Positions 1-9,320 of a stretch of DNA of 63,529 bases are shown piece by piece. The position numbers and the translations under genes were made by a program. Source of the DNA: Rhodobiaceae bacterium (GTDB lineage Bacteria; Pseudomonadota; Alphaproteobacteria; RS24); contig JABHDF010000037.1 of NCBI GenBank assembly GCA_018673175.1, positions 1-63,529 of the forward strand. The letters run 5' to 3'. Under the pieces are notes generated by a model. That model did not search any database. It worked only from the letters and a program-made list of their open reading frames with translations, and had not been told where the DNA came from. Position 1 is the first letter of the stretch. Each line of letters begins with the position of its first letter.

Positions 1-64
1 AAACATTTACGCAGGCTGACGGAGACGGGCTTTGCCCTCACACCGCGCTTGGCGGGAGACTTTC

Positions 65-2572
65 ATGACCAAGAATATGCTTATCGATGCCATCCACCCG
101 GAAGAAACACGGGTTGTTGTAACTGAACACAATCAAATCCAGGAGTTCGACTTCGAGTCGGGCACCAAATCACCGCTCCGCGGCAACATCTATCTCGCAA
201 AAGTAACGCGCGTTGAGCCCTCGCTTCAGGCGGCTTTCGTCGAATATGGCGGCAATCGCCATGGGTTCTTAGCGTTTAACGAGATCCACCCAGATTATTA
301 TCAAATCCCGGTCAGCGACCGCGAAGAATTGCTAGAGGCGCAAGCCGCCGAAGACCGCGAACACGCGGCAAGCGAAGACGATGATGCGCAAAAAGACACA
401 AGCGCAGCCTCCGAAGATGGCACCGAAGAAGGTTCCGGCGACAGCGTTTCCAGTGTGGGCGGCGATGCTCACGAAGAAGCCGCGCCGAGCCATAAATCGC
501 GCGCCTCACACCGTCGCTATAAAATTCAGGAAGTGATCAAACGTCGCCAAGTTATTTTGGTGCAAGTGATGAAAGAAGAGCGCGGCAATAAAGGCGCGGC
601 GCTGAGCACTTATTTATCCTTGGCCGGTCGCTATTGCGTGCTGATGCCAAACACCGCGCGTGGCGGTGGCATTTCGCGCAAAATTAGCAATAGCGCCGAT
701 CGTAAAAAGCTGAAAACCATCGTCGGCAAGCTGGACGTGCCAAGCGGCATGGGGCTGATTGTTCGCACGGCAGGCGCCGAGCGCACGCTCGCCGAAATTC
801 GCCGTGACTGGCAATATATGTCGACCATGTGGCAGGAAGTGCGCGACAAAACCGTCGAGTCCACTGCCCCCGCTTTGGTTTACGAAGAAGGCAATCTCAT
901 TCGCCGCTGCATTCGAGATTTATACTCGAAAGAATTTGACGAAGTGTCGATTGCTGGCGCCGATGCCTATAAAGAAGCCAAAGGCTATATGAAGCTTTTG
1001 ATGCCGAGCCATGCACGCAAAGTAAAACAACATGTCGAAAACACGCCGCTGTTCAAACAGCATGGCGTCGAAGATAAATTGGCCGCGATGTTTAACCCAA
1101 CCGTGGTTTTGCCATCGGGCGGCTATCTGGTTATCAATCCAACCGAAGCGCTGGTCTCTATTGATGTGAACTCGGGCAAATCTACCCGCGAGCAATCGAT
1201 TGAGAAAACCGCCTTGAACACCAACCTCGAGGCGGCTGTGGAAGTGGCCCGCCAAGCGCGGTTGCGTGATTTGGCTGGCTTGCTGGTTATCGATTTCATC
1301 GACATGGATGAAAATCGTAACAATCGGGCGGTCGAGCGCAAAATGAAAGAAGCGCTGAAAAGCGATCGGGCGCGCATTCAAGTGGGTCGTATTAGCTCGT
1401 TTGGCCTGATGGAAATGTCGCGCCAACGCATGCGCGCTGGCGTTCTCGAAGGCAGTAGCGAAACGTGTGTGCATTGTAATGGCTCCGGCATGGTGCGTTC
1501 GGTAGAGAGCCGTGCCTTGCATGTGTTGCGCCAAATCGACGAAAGTGCCGCGAAATTTAGCCATGGCGAACTGGTGGCGCATCTGCCGCAAGACGTGGCG
1601 ATTTATCTGCTTAACCAGAAACGCGCGCAGCTCAGCGATATTGAAACCCGCACAGGCGTCACCGTGGCCATCAACATTGATGCCGAGCTGACCTCGATGG
1701 AAATGGCCATCACGCTGCCAGACCAATCGGAAAGCTCCGGCGCCTCGCGCATGGAAGGCGACCCAACGGCAGGCCTCGAAGAAGGCGATGGCAATAAAAA
1801 GCGCCGTCGTCGTCGCGGCGGACGTAATCGTCGCCGTTCCGATACCGATGAGGGGGAAACCAACGAAGGTGAAACCTCGAATGCGGGATCGCGCGAGCCC
1901 CAAGAAGCCAAACCGAGCGCTTCTGATGACGAAGACAGTAAGGTAGAACCGCAAAGCCCTCGTGGGGAAACCAGCGGAGAGACCAGTGGCGAAGACGATG
2001 ACGATAAGCCAAAGCGGCGCCGTCGTCGGGGTCGTCGCGGTGGACGTAATCGCCGCCGTCCAGAAGACGGAGAAAACAATTCTGCAACCGAGACCAGCGA
2101 TAGCCCACCCTCCGAGGGCACAACTTCCGAAAATGCGCCTTCTGAAACTGCGCCTTCTGAAAGTAGTGGAGAAGAGCCACAAAAAATCGTTCTCGAAGTC
2201 TCCGCTTCAGACGACGCGGCACCCGCAGAACCGGTAGCGGCAGAAGCAACACCTGAAGTTGTTGCCGAAGAGCCAAAAGCTGAAGAGCCAAAAGCTGAAG
2301 AGCCAAAAGCTGAAGAGCCAAAAGCTGAAGAAGTCGTGGCTGAGGAAGTAGTGGCCGAAAAAGCCCCTGCGAAGCCGCGCAAAAAAGCCGCGGCGAAACC
2401 CCGCAAAAAACCGGCTGCGAAAGCACCGAAGAAAGCCAAGCCAGCTGCGGCAGAAGAAGCCGCTCCCGAAGCGCCAGTAGAAGAAGCGGCTGCAGAAGCG
2501 GCATCTGACTCCAGCGCAGAAACACCGGAAACCGATGGCGCCGACAAACGCAAAGGCTGGTGGCGACGTTAA
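65..2572 (+). CDS. rne: Ribonuclease E
   Basis: Endoribonuclease E, the main enzyme of mRNA decay and of rRNA and tRNA processing, normally at the inner membrane face. The 835-residue protein has an N-terminal S1 region with a long acidic insert (about residues 95-165) usual in alphaproteobacteria, then the DNase I-like core with metal-binding Asp367 (SIDVNSG) and Asp410 (VIDFIDM), 43 apart as in E. coli, and a zinc link Cys468/Cys471. Beyond about 560 it is disordered, with two Arg-rich blocks near 580 and 652, a four-fold EEPKA repeat and a Lys/Ala/Pro tail ending in WWRR. The ATG at 65 is chosen because GGGAG lies about 8 nt upstream; an in-frame TTG at 32 has no such support. Confidence 0.96.
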   Translation: MTKNMLIDAIHPEETRVVVTEHNQIQEFDFESGTKSPLRGNIYLAKVTRVEPSLQAAFVEYGGNRHGFLAFNEIHPDYYQIPVSDREELLEAQAAEDREHAASEDDDAQKDTSAASEDGTEEGSGDSVSSVGGDAHEEAAPSHKSRASHRRYKIQEVIKRRQVILVQVMKEERGNKGAALSTYLSLAGRYCVLMPNTARGGGISRKISNSADRKKLKTIVGKLDVPSGMGLIVRTAGAERTLAEIRRDWQYMSTMWQEVRDKTVESTAPALVYEEGNLIRRCIRDLYSKEFDEVSIAGADAYKEAKGYMKLLMPSHARKVKQHVENTPLFKQHGVEDKLAAMFNPTVVLPSGGYLVINPTEALVSIDVNSGKSTREQSIEKTALNTNLEAAVEVARQARLRDLAGLLVIDFIDMDENRNNRAVERKMKEALKSDRARIQVGRISSFGLMEMSRQRMRAGVLEGSSETCVHCNGSGMVRSVESRALHVLRQIDESAAKFSHGELVAHLPQDVAIYLLNQKRAQLSDIETRTGVTVAINIDAELTSMEMAITLPDQSESSGASRMEGDPTAGLEEGDGNKKRRRRRGGRNRRRSDTDEGETNEGETSNAGSREPQEAKPSASDDEDSKVEPQSPRGETSGETSGEDDDDKPKRRRRRGRRGGRNRRRPEDGENNSATETSDSPPSEGTTSENAPSETAPSESSGEEPQKIVLEVSASDDAAPAEPVAAEATPEVVAEEPKAEEPKAEEPKAEEPKAEEVVAEEVVAEKAPAKPRKKAAAKPRKKPAAKAPKKAKPAAAEEAAPEAPVEEAAAEAASDSSAETPETDGADKRKGWWRR
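2267..2326 (+). repeat. 15-bp in-frame tandem repeat in rne
   Basis: Four identical copies of GAAGAGCCAAAAGCT in a row, encoding EEPKA four times in the disordered C-terminal arm of RNase E. Perfect copy identity at the DNA level suggests recent expansion by replication slippage. Reading frame is kept because the unit is a multiple of three. Confidence 0.95.
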
Positions 2573-2613
2573 GCGGCCGCATTAAGGCCGCATTCGCGAC
2601 GCAGTGTTGTGAC

Positions 2614-3990
2614 ATGAAACACTGGTTTTCTCTTCCCCTCCTGGCCCGCAAGTTGCGACTTGCAGGCATAGCTTTGCTTTGCACGCTCTGCCTGCCCTTT
2701 GGCGCGGCCCAAGCCCAAGGCGTGGTGCGCGATGGTGAGATAGAAAGACTATTGCGCGACTACAGCAAACCGCTTTTGCAAGCGGCGGGTCTGGTGCCGC
2801 AACGCATTGGCATTGCGGTTATCAATGACCGTCGGTTGAACGCTTTTGTAACCAATGGTCAAAATATGTACATCCATACCGGCCTTATTCTGGAGGCGGA
2901 AGAGCCGAATATGGTCATTGGCGTGCTGGCGCATGAAATTGGCCATATCACCGGTGGGCATTTGGCGCGCGGCAGCGAAGCCCGCGCCAATTCGCAAGGC
3001 CCGGCGATCATTGGCACTATTTTGGGCCTTGGGTCTATTTTGGCAGGGGCTGGCGATATTGGCATTGCTTTGATTACCGGCAGCCAGCAAATCGCGCTGC
3101 GTAATTACCTCACCTATAACCGTGGCCAAGAAGCTGCGGCCGACAACACAGCCCTCGAATTGCTCGACGCCACAGGCCAATCGACCGAAGGCATTATTGG
3201 CATGATGGACACATTGGCCAATCAGGAAATTCTGTCTGAAGCCTATCAAGACCCCTATGCGCGCTCTCACCCCATGTCGCGAGACCGCGTCAATGCCTAT
3301 CGCGCCGGCGCGATGGGCTCGCCCTATCAAGATGCGCGCGACAGTGATGCGCTGGTGTTTCGTCATAAAATGGCACAAGGCAAAATCTATGGCTTTCTCG
3401 ACAGCCCCAATGTGACGCTGCGCCGCTATCGCAATGACACGAGCGCGCCCGCCCGCTATGCCCGCGCCATCGCTTTATATCGCCAAGGTCGGCGCGAAGA
3501 AGCCGTGCAATCGGTCGATGGTTTGCTGAGCGATATGCCCGATAACCCATGGCTGTATGAGCTTAAAGGGCAAATTTATTATGAAACCGGACAAGCCGCC
3601 AGCGGCATTGCCCCGTATGAAAAATCAGTTGAACTGCAACCCGATGAACCTTTATTGCTAATTGGTCTGGCGTCTTGCCAATTGGGAGTTGGGCAGTTGG
3701 GCGGCGCGGCGCATCGCGATATCAATCGACAAGCGGTGCGTAATTTAAAAAAGGCCCTGCGCCTCGACCCCAGCAATCCAACCGCCTATTTGCAAATGTC
3801 AAAAGGCTACGGGCAATTGGGCGACACCGCTTTGGCACAATATGCTTTGGCCGAATATCATGCGGCCCTTGGCAGCCGCGAAGCGAAATATCACGCCAAG
3901 CGAGCGGCAAAGGGGTTGAAAAAAGGCTCAGTCGAGTATATTCGAACGATTGATATTATTAGCGGCCCCGACAAGCCGAGCTCGCGATAG
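2614..3990 (+). CDS. Periplasmic M48 metalloprotease with TPR domain (BepA-like)
   Basis: Zinc metalloprotease of the M48 family with C-terminal tetratricopeptide repeats, the architecture of BepA/YfgC, which in E. coli helps assemble or clear outer-membrane proteins such as LptD. From the ATG at 2614 it is 458 residues: a signal peptide ending near AQAQG, the zinc motif HEIGH at 107-111 with third ligand Glu173 (QEAAAD), and TPR-like helices from about 270. An in-frame GTG at 2560 would overlap rne and place 18 polar residues before the signal peptide, so I prefer 2614, although no clear ribosome site precedes either. It follows rne by 41 nt on the same strand. The BepA role is inferred from architecture. 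Confidence 0.9.
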   Translation: MKHWFSLPLLARKLRLAGIALLCTLCLPFGAAQAQGVVRDGEIERLLRDYSKPLLQAAGLVPQRIGIAVINDRRLNAFVTNGQNMYIHTGLILEAEEPNMVIGVLAHEIGHITGGHLARGSEARANSQGPAIIGTILGLGSILAGAGDIGIALITGSQQIALRNYLTYNRGQEAAADNTALELLDATGQSTEGIIGMMDTLANQEILSEAYQDPYARSHPMSRDRVNAYRAGAMGSPYQDARDSDALVFRHKMAQGKIYGFLDSPNVTLRRYRNDTSAPARYARAIALYRQGRREEAVQSVDGLLSDMPDNPWLYELKGQIYYETGQAASGIAPYEKSVELQPDEPLLLIGLASCQLGVGQLGGAAHRDINRQAVRNLKKALRLDPSNPTAYLQMSKGYGQLGDTALAQYALAEYHAALGSREAKYHAKRAAKGLKKGSVEYIRTIDIISGPDKPSSR

Positions 3991-4019
3991 CGGCTTGGCC
4001 TTACTCAAAGGAAATTAAA

Positions 4020-4760
4020 ATGCGATTTGGAAATGTGATTTTACTCGTGGCTGGCCTGCTGATGCTGGCGCCCGCTCAGGCCGCTCCATTCTCGGCTGCG
4101 CAAGAAAAAGCCATTGAGAAAATGATTGCCGATTATTTCATCGCCAACCCAGAAAAACTTGGCGGCGCGCTAGATAACATGCAGGCCCATTATCAAGAGC
4201 TAGAAAAATTACGCCTCGCCCAAACCATAGAAGACAGCGCCGATGCCCTCTATCGCACGGCCAGCGATTTCACGCTCGGCCGCGCCGATGCGCCGATCAC
4301 CATTGTCGAGTTTTTTGATTATAATTGCGGCTATTGCAAACGCGCCCTAGCGCCTTTGATGCAAACCCTCGATGAAAACGACGACGTGCGCTTAGTGTTC
4401 AAAGAGCTGCCCATTTTAAGCGATAGCTCGCGGGTGGCTGCCACGACAGCCCTCGCCATCGACGACCCGCTGACTTTCTTAAGCTATCACACGAAACTGA
4501 TGACCCATAAGGGCTCGGTCAATCAAACGGTGATTGATAAAACCCTGAAAGAACTCAAGCTTTCGCCCAAAGCCATCGCCAAGAAAGCGCAATCGGCCGA
4601 CATTGCTAAAGCGATTGAAAACACCAGCCAATTGGCGACACGCCTTGGCATCAATGGCACGCCGGCGTTTGTTATCAATGGCGAAATTTTTCCAGGCGCC
4701 CTAGAGGCCGCGGATCTGACGGCGGCAATCGTCGAGGCGCGCAAAAAACTGACCAATTAG
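4020..4760 (+). CDS. DsbA-family thiol:disulfide oxidoreductase
   Basis: Periplasmic thioredoxin-fold protein of 246 residues. A signal peptide ends at about AQA-AP, a helical N-terminal segment follows (about 25-75), then the redox site Cys103-Gly-Tyr-Cys106 and the cis-proline loop GTPAF near residue 217. It probably introduces or isomerises disulfides in exported proteins; the layout fits the DsbA/Com1-like (ScsC-type) group better than classical DsbA. A good ribosome site (AAAGGAAA) sits just before the ATG. It lies 29 nt after the M48 protease gene, so the two envelope-quality genes are probably co-transcribed. It ends one base before the convergent thiG. Confidence 0.9.
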   Translation: MRFGNVILLVAGLLMLAPAQAAPFSAAQEKAIEKMIADYFIANPEKLGGALDNMQAHYQELEKLRLAQTIEDSADALYRTASDFTLGRADAPITIVEFFDYNCGYCKRALAPLMQTLDENDDVRLVFKELPILSDSSRVAATTALAIDDPLTFLSYHTKLMTHKGSVNQTVIDKTLKELKLSPKAIAKKAQSADIAKAIENTSQLATRLGINGTPAFVINGEIFPGALEAADLTAAIVEARKKLTN

Positions 4761-4761
4761 T

Positions 4762-5556
4762 CTATATAAGCCCCGCCAAAGGCGAACTTGGATCGGCATA
4801 TAGGCGCTTGCCCATCCGCCCCGCCAAATAGGCTTGGCGCCCAGCGATAACGGCGTTTTTCATCGCCTCTGCCATCAATAGCGGGTTTTTCGCTTCGGCA
4901 ATCGCCGTGTTCATCAACACGCCATCACAGCCCAGCTCCATCGCAATCGCAGCGTCGGACGCTGTGCCCACGCCCGCATCGACCAGCACAGGCACTTTGG
5001 CCTGCTCGATAATCAACCGAATGTTGACCGGATTTTGAATGCCCAGACCAGAGCCAATCGGCGCGGCCAAGGGCATGATGGCGCAACAGCCCATGTCTTC
5101 TAGCTCTTTGGCCATAATCGGGTCATCGCTGCAATAGACCATCACCTCGAAGCCCTCTTTGATAAGCAGCTCGGCCGAACGAAGCGTCTCTATCATGTTG
5201 GGATAGAGGGTTTTCTTGTCGCCCAAGACTTCCAGTTTCACCAAACTCCAATCGCCCGCTTCGCGCGCCAGTCGCAAAGTGCGCACGGCATCTTCGCCCG
5301 TAAAACAGCCTGCGGTATTGGGCAAATAAGTGAATTTCTTCGGATCGATATAATCGACCAACATCGGCGCTTGGGTGTCGGTCAAGTTTACGCGGCGCAC
5401 GGCCACGGTCACAATTTCGGCGCCTGCGGCCTCGGCGGCGGCGGCGTTTTCGGCATAGTCTTTATATTTTCCAGTGCCGACGATGAGGCGCGAGGAAAAA
5501 TGGCGCCCCGCAATGACCAAGCCATCCCCTGGTTTGTCTGTTTTGCTTGCGCTCAT
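4762..5556 (-). CDS. thiG: Thiazole synthase
   Basis: ThiG forms the thiazole phosphate of thiamine from 1-deoxyxylulose 5-phosphate, dehydroglycine and the thiocarboxylate of ThiS. The 264-residue product has the family hallmarks: VGTGKY near the start, the Schiff-base lysine region VKLEVLGD, and the phosphate-binding segments [10 protein letters not shown] and [12 protein letters not shown] start at the ATG at 5556 (MSASK) because GGAGGG lies five bases upstream; an upstream TTG at 5571 would overlap thiS. It follows thiS directly, giving a thiS-thiG operon. No other thiamine gene is nearby, and I see no convincing TPP riboswitch upstream. Confidence 0.96.
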   Translation of the reverse strand: MSASKTDKPGDGLVIAGRHFSSRLIVGTGKYKDYAENAAAAEAAGAEIVTVAVRRVNLTDTQAPMLVDYIDPKKFTYLPNTAGCFTGEDAVRTLRLAREAGDWSLVKLEVLGDKKTLYPNMIETLRSAELLIKEGFEVMVYCSDDPIMAKELEDMGCCAIMPLAAPIGSGLGIQNPVNIRLIIEQAKVPVLVDAGVGTASDAAIAMELGCDGVLMNTAIAEAKNPLLMAEAMKNAVIAGRQAYLAGRMGKRLYADPSSPLAGLI

Positions 5557-5557
5557 C

Positions 5558-5758
5558 TCACCCTCCGCCAATAAAATGGACTATTTCCACTCGGTCGCCT
5601 TCGCCAAGCTCATGAGTGTCATAAGCTGATTTCGCGACAATTTCTAGATTATGCTCGACGGCAATTTTCGTCCGTGGCAGGCCCAAGCGATTGAGCAAAT
5701 CTGCCACGCTTAAGGGCGCGTCAAAGGCTTGCGCTTCGCCATTTACAAAAATTTCCAT
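5558..5758 (-). CDS. thiS: Sulfur carrier protein ThiS
   Basis: Small ubiquitin-like sulfur carrier (66 residues) whose C-terminal Gly-Gly is adenylated and thiocarboxylated to give sulfur to ThiG. The sequence starts MEIFVNG and ends FIGGG, which supplies the required terminal glycines. I chose the ATG at 5758, with GGAG about 10 nt upstream; a longer reading of 81 residues would add a non-homologous leader. Its stop codon lies one base before the thiG start, so the two are translationally close. The ThiF/MoeB-type activating enzyme is not in this window. Confidence 0.94.
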   Translation of the reverse strand: MEIFVNGEAQAFDAPLSVADLLNRLGLPRTKIAVEHNLEIVAKSAYDTHELGEGDRVEIVHFIGGG

Positions 5759-5918
5759 CGGGGCACTCCAAAGCTGCCCCGATAATGCAAACCTGACATG
5801 CAAAGCGCAAGCCCCCTGCTCGTTTGAAGCGAATTAAGCCTGTTGAAAAACTTGCACTTTTTTGAAATCTCAGCTACCCAAAACAGAGGAAAACCTCGTT
5901 TGAAGGAAACCAACGTCG

Positions 5919-6362
5919 ATGGCTCAGGCAATCACGATTATCAATGGCCCGAATTTAAACTTGCTCGGCACGCGCGAGCCGGAAATTTATGGCACCACCA
6001 CTTTGGCGGATATTGAAGCCATGTGCGTGGCGCGTGCCAAAACCCATGGCCTGAGCGCTCAGTGCTTTCAAAGCAATGATGAAGGCGAGCTGGTCAATCT
6101 CATTCAACAAGCGCGCGAGAGCGCGGCTGGCGTGATTATCAATGCCGGCGCATATTCCCACACTTCCGTAGCCATTCTCGATGCTTTGCAATCGGTGGCA
6201 GCGCCAATTATGGAAGTACATTTGTCTAATATTTTCGCCCGCGAAGAATTTCGCCATCACTCCTATGTTTCGGGCGTGGCGGCAGGGGTTATTTGTGGGC
6301 TCGGCGCGCAAGGCTATGAAATGGCCATTGATGCGCTGGCAACTCGTTTAAACTCGCTGTAA
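5919..6362 (+). CDS. aroQ: 3-dehydroquinate dehydratase, type II
   Basis: Type II dehydroquinase of the shikimate pathway: converts 3-dehydroquinate to 3-dehydroshikimate by anti elimination, as a dodecamer in the cytoplasm. At 147 residues it has normal length. Visible family residues are the NGPNLNLLG start, the catalytic tyrosine in PEIYG, the [10 protein letters not shown] loop and the catalytic histidine in EVHLSN. GAAGGAAA precedes the ATG. It is followed after 21 nt by accB, the usual alphaproteobacterial aroQ-accB-accC order. Confidence 0.97.
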   Translation: MAQAITIINGPNLNLLGTREPEIYGTTTLADIEAMCVARAKTHGLSAQCFQSNDEGELVNLIQQARESAAGVIINAGAYSHTSVAILDALQSVAAPIMEVHLSNIFAREEFRHHSYVSGVAAGVICGLGAQGYEMAIDALATRLNSL

Positions 6363-6383
6363 ATCTAGCCATAAGAGGATCCC

Positions 6384-6833
6384 ATGGCCAAATTACCAGA
6401 TAAAAAGACAATTAAAGAACTTGCTGATTTGCTGGCCGATACGGGCCTAAGTGAGATTGAAGTTGAAACCGGCGAAGTGCGCATTCGTGTGGCCCGCCAA
6501 GGCGTCGCGGTGAACGCGGTTGTGCCAGCACCCGTGGTTGCAGCCCCTGCCCCTTCCGTGGCCGCGCCCGAAGCGCCGGCCCCTGCGGCGGCCGAGCTGG
6601 CTGGCGCGTTAAAATCTCCGATGGTCGGCACCGCCTATCTATCGCCGGAACCTGGTGCGGCTAATTTCGTCAAAGTCGGCGATAGTGTCAGCGAAGGCCA
6701 AACGCTGCTCATCGTCGAGGCGATGAAAACCATGAACCCGATTGCCGCAACCAAATCCGGCAAAGTGACGCAAATTATTGTTGGCAATGAACAGCCCGTC
6801 GAATTCGACGAAGTGCTGATGGTTATCGAGTAA
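6384..6833 (+). CDS. accB: Biotin carboxyl carrier protein of acetyl-CoA carboxylase
   Basis: Carrier subunit of acetyl-CoA carboxylase, the entry to fatty-acid synthesis. The 149-residue protein has a short N-terminal helical region, an Ala/Pro linker (about 47-75) and a C-terminal biotinyl domain with the acceptor Lys115 in EAMKTMN. AGAGGAT precedes the ATG. It is three bases upstream of accC, so the two are made together; the carboxyltransferase genes accA and accD are elsewhere. Confidence 0.98.
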   Translation: MAKLPDKKTIKELADLLADTGLSEIEVETGEVRIRVARQGVAVNAVVPAPVVAAPAPSVAAPEAPAPAAAELAGALKSPMVGTAYLSPEPGAANFVKVGDSVSEGQTLLIVEAMKTMNPIAATKSGKVTQIIVGNEQPVEFDEVLMVIE

Positions 6834-6836
6834 TCC

Positions 6837-8186
6837 ATGGTCAGCAAAATCCTGATTGCCAATCGCGGCGAAATTGCTTTGCGGGTCATCCGTGCCTGTC
6901 GCGAAATGGGCATCGCCTCCGTGGCCGTCCACTCCACCGCCGATGACAACGCCATGCACGTGCGCCTGGCCGATGAAAGCGTCTGCATTGGCCCACCCTC
7001 TGCCGCGAATAGTTACTTAAGTATTCCAGCGATTATTGCCGCATGCGAAATCACGGGCGCCGATGCCGTTCATCCTGGCTATGGCTTCTTGTCCGAAAAC
7101 GCCAAATTTGCGCAAATTCTAGAAGAACATAACATCACCTTCATCGGCCCAACGGCGGAGCATATCAATTTGATGGGCGACAAAATTGCCGCCAAAGCCA
7201 AAGCCATTGAGCTGGGCATTCCCGTGGTGCCGGGCTCGGACGGCGAAGTGAAAACAGCCGCAGAAGCGCGCGCGGTTGGCCATGAGATGGGCTTTCCGGT
7301 CTTGGTCAAAGCGGCCTCGGGCGGCGGCGGACGTGGCATGAAGATTGCCCTCACCGAAGACGATATCGAAGAAGCCTTCACCACCGCCCGCTCGGAAGCC
7401 AAAGCGGCGTTTGGCGATGATGCGGTTTATATCGAGAAATATCTTGGCAAGCCGCGCCATATTGAAATTCAAGTTGCCTGCGATACGCATGGCAATGCGG
7501 TGCATTTGGGCGAGCGCGATTGCTCGCTGCAACGCCGTCACCAAAAAGTATTAGAAGAAGCCCCTTCCACCGTTTTGGACGACACGGCTCGCGCTAAAAT
7601 TGGTAAAATCGTAACCGACGCGATGGTCGGTATGAGCTATCGCGGTGTCGGCACGGTCGAGTTTTTGTTCGAGAACGATGAGTTTTATTTCATCGAGATG
7701 AACACGCGCTTGCAAGTCGAGCATCCGGTTACCGAAGCCATTACGGGCATTGATTTGGTGCGCGAGCAAATTCGCGTCGCGCAAGGCGAGAAGCTGAGCT
7801 TTACCCAAGAGGATGTGAAATTCTCTGGCCATGCCATTGAGTGCCGCATCAATGCCGAGAACGCCGAAACCTTCACCCCGTCCCCCGGCACAATTCAAAC
7901 CTATCATGCACCCGGTGGTTTGGGCGTGCGGATGGATAGCGCGATTTATTCTGGCTATTCGATACCGCCCTATTACGACAGCCTGATTGGCAAATTGATC
8001 GTCCATGCGGAAACCCGCGAGGCGTGTTTAATGCGCCTCGAGCGTGCCTTGGGTGAGTTTGCCATTGATGGTGTGGAGACAACGATTCCGCTATTTGAAA
8101 AACTGCTGCCGAACGAAGCGTTCCGCAAAGCCGACTACGACATTCATTGGCTGGAAGTGTTTTTGGGTATGAAAGAAGCCGATTAA
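6837..8186 (+). CDS. accC: Biotin carboxylase subunit of acetyl-CoA carboxylase
   Basis: ATP-grasp enzyme that carboxylates the biotin on AccB using bicarbonate. Full length at 449 residues: N-terminal ILIANRGEIA, the glycine-rich nucleotide loop SGGGGRGMK near residue 160, metal and substrate residues in FIEMNTRLQVEHPVTE, and a C-terminal domain from about 335. Its last four bases overlap the end of the convergent DUF2155 gene. In many relatives the aminoacyl-transferase gene aat sits downstream of accC; it is absent here. Confidence 0.98.
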   Translation: MVSKILIANRGEIALRVIRACREMGIASVAVHSTADDNAMHVRLADESVCIGPPSAANSYLSIPAIIAACEITGADAVHPGYGFLSENAKFAQILEEHNITFIGPTAEHINLMGDKIAAKAKAIELGIPVVPGSDGEVKTAAEARAVGHEMGFPVLVKAASGGGGRGMKIALTEDDIEEAFTTARSEAKAAFGDDAVYIEKYLGKPRHIEIQVACDTHGNAVHLGERDCSLQRRHQKVLEEAPSTVLDDTARAKIGKIVTDAMVGMSYRGVGTVEFLFENDEFYFIEMNTRLQVEHPVTEAITGIDLVREQIRVAQGEKLSFTQEDVKFSGHAIECRINAENAETFTPSPGTIQTYHAPGGLGVRMDSAIYSGYSIPPYYDSLIGKLIVHAETREACLMRLERALGEFAIDGVETTIPLFEKLLPNEAFRKADYDIHWLEVFLGMKEAD

Positions 8187-8812
8187 TTCGTTCGCGTCGG
8201 CGGCAGAATTTCGCCGGTGAAAATCATCCCGTCTTCGGTTTCGCACGACAAAGGCCATAGGTCATAAACCGCATGTTCCAGCGCGTGAATGCCGGGGCTG
8301 GACGCAAACATCCAGCCGCTAAAGAGGCTGCGGTCGGCCCCATTTTTAAACTCAGAAACTTGCAAAAACGACTTGGTTTCCGGCGGTTCTTCAGGCGGCG
8401 TCGAAATGCAATCTTGCATGGTTAGGGTCAGCGCCCCAATGGTCACTTCTTCGCCCGCGCGCAGACTTATGTCGCGCACTTTGGCGGTAACTTTATGCAA
8501 CAAAGAAAACGTGCCAATGCGCATCGGCCGCTCTTTACGCACGCCCTCCCCTTGGCTTGGAATATCCAGAGTAGGCACAATGAAAACCGACAAGCTCGGA
8601 TCGCTATTGGTGCCATCGTCGGCGAAAAAATCATCCTCTGCCGCATCCGACGACAGCTCTTCCTCACTTGGCGGAGGTGGCACCAATAGGATTGGCGGCA
8701 TCATTTTATCATCAAAGATTTCGGCTCGCACGGGGCTAGACGCACAAGCCATCGCCAAAAGCGCAACGCCGACAAGCTTCAAAGCAAAACGATGTGGCGC
8801 GGCATAGAGCAC
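8183..8812 (-). CDS. DUF2155 exported protein
   Basis: Member of the alphaproteobacterial DUF2155 family; function unknown. From a GTG start at 8812 the protein has 209 residues with a hydrophobic signal segment ending near SSPVRA, a low-complexity Pro/Asp/Glu stretch, and the conserved domain from about residue 85: the LLHKVTAKV block, a paired-cysteine region around DCISTPPEEPPE, and FSGWMFASSPGI before ALEHAVYDLWPL. Members usually sit beside mlaD and the NDUFA12 gene, as here, which hints at an envelope role. The start is uncertain: the reading frame is open into mlaD and no strong ribosome site is visible. Confidence 0.85.
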   Translation of the reverse strand: MLYAAPHRFALKLVGVALLAMACASSPVRAEIFDDKMMPPILLVPPPPSEEELSSDAAEDDFFADDGTNSDPSLSVFIVPTLDIPSQGEGVRKERPMRIGTFSLLHKVTAKVRDISLRAGEEVTIGALTLTMQDCISTPPEEPPETKSFLQVSEFKNGADRSLFSGWMFASSPGIHALEHAVYDLWPLSCETEDGMIFTGEILPPTRTN

Positions 8813-8813
8813 T

Positions 8814-9284
8814 CTATTTAGACGTGCCCTCGGCACTTTCTTCCTCGCCTGCACTGAACAAAGCCTGGCTGACCAGAGCAATCAAATCGACAGAGCCTTG
8901 GGTGTATAAAATCTCGTCGCCGGCAGCCAACATGTCTTCGCTGCCGCCTGGAGACAACGACACATAATTGCCGCCCAAAAGGCCTTCGCTGGTGATTTTG
9001 GCGCTGGTGTCTTCGGGCAGCTCTACGTCGCCAGAAATGCTAAATTCGGCCAAGGCGTAATAGCTTTGCGGGTCGAGCGTCAGCTGCGTGACGGTGCCAA
9101 CTTTAATGCCCGACATACGCACATCACTCCCCACAGTCAGCCCATCGACGCGGTCGAACTGAGCGTTTAAACCGTAGCCTTCGCCGCTATCGGCTTCGGT
9201 AACGGAATAGCCATAGAGGATGAACAAAGTGGCGATAACCAAAACGGCGGCTCCGACCAGTGTTTCAACGAGATTATCTTTCAT
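8814..9284 (-). CDS. mlaD: MlaD, MCE-domain lipid-transport protein
   Basis: Substrate-binding MCE subunit of the Mla pathway, which moves phospholipids between outer and inner membrane to keep lipid asymmetry. The 156-residue protein has one N-terminal membrane anchor (about 7-28) and a single periplasmic MCE domain (about 38-118, FDRVDGLTVGSDVRMSGIKV, GLLGGNYVSL), then a short helical tail. Its ABC partners MlaE and MlaF are encoded about 29 kb away at 38000-39567, so the transporter is split between two loci. It ends one base before the DUF2155 start. Confidence 0.95.
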   Translation of the reverse strand: MKDNLVETLVGAAVLVIATLFILYGYSVTEADSGEGYGLNAQFDRVDGLTVGSDVRMSGIKVGTVTQLTLDPQSYYALAEFSISGDVELPEDTSAKITSEGLLGGNYVSLSPGGSEDMLAAGDEILYTQGSVDLIALVSQALFSAGEEESAEGTSK

Positions 9285-9320
9285 GGCGTTTCCCTTTTCG
9301 AGCGTCCCATTACCGGGTTT

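Noticed and set aside
920-2182. 420-codon reverse-strand open frame opposite rne
   Set aside because: It is antisense to the confirmed RNase E gene, has a composition set by the opposite frame and no recognisable domain; a shadow of coding bias.
5759-5918. Possible TPP riboswitch before thiS
   Set aside because: I looked for the CTGAGA and the GGATAATGCC-type boxes on the thiS strand; only a weak look-alike on the wrong strand is present.
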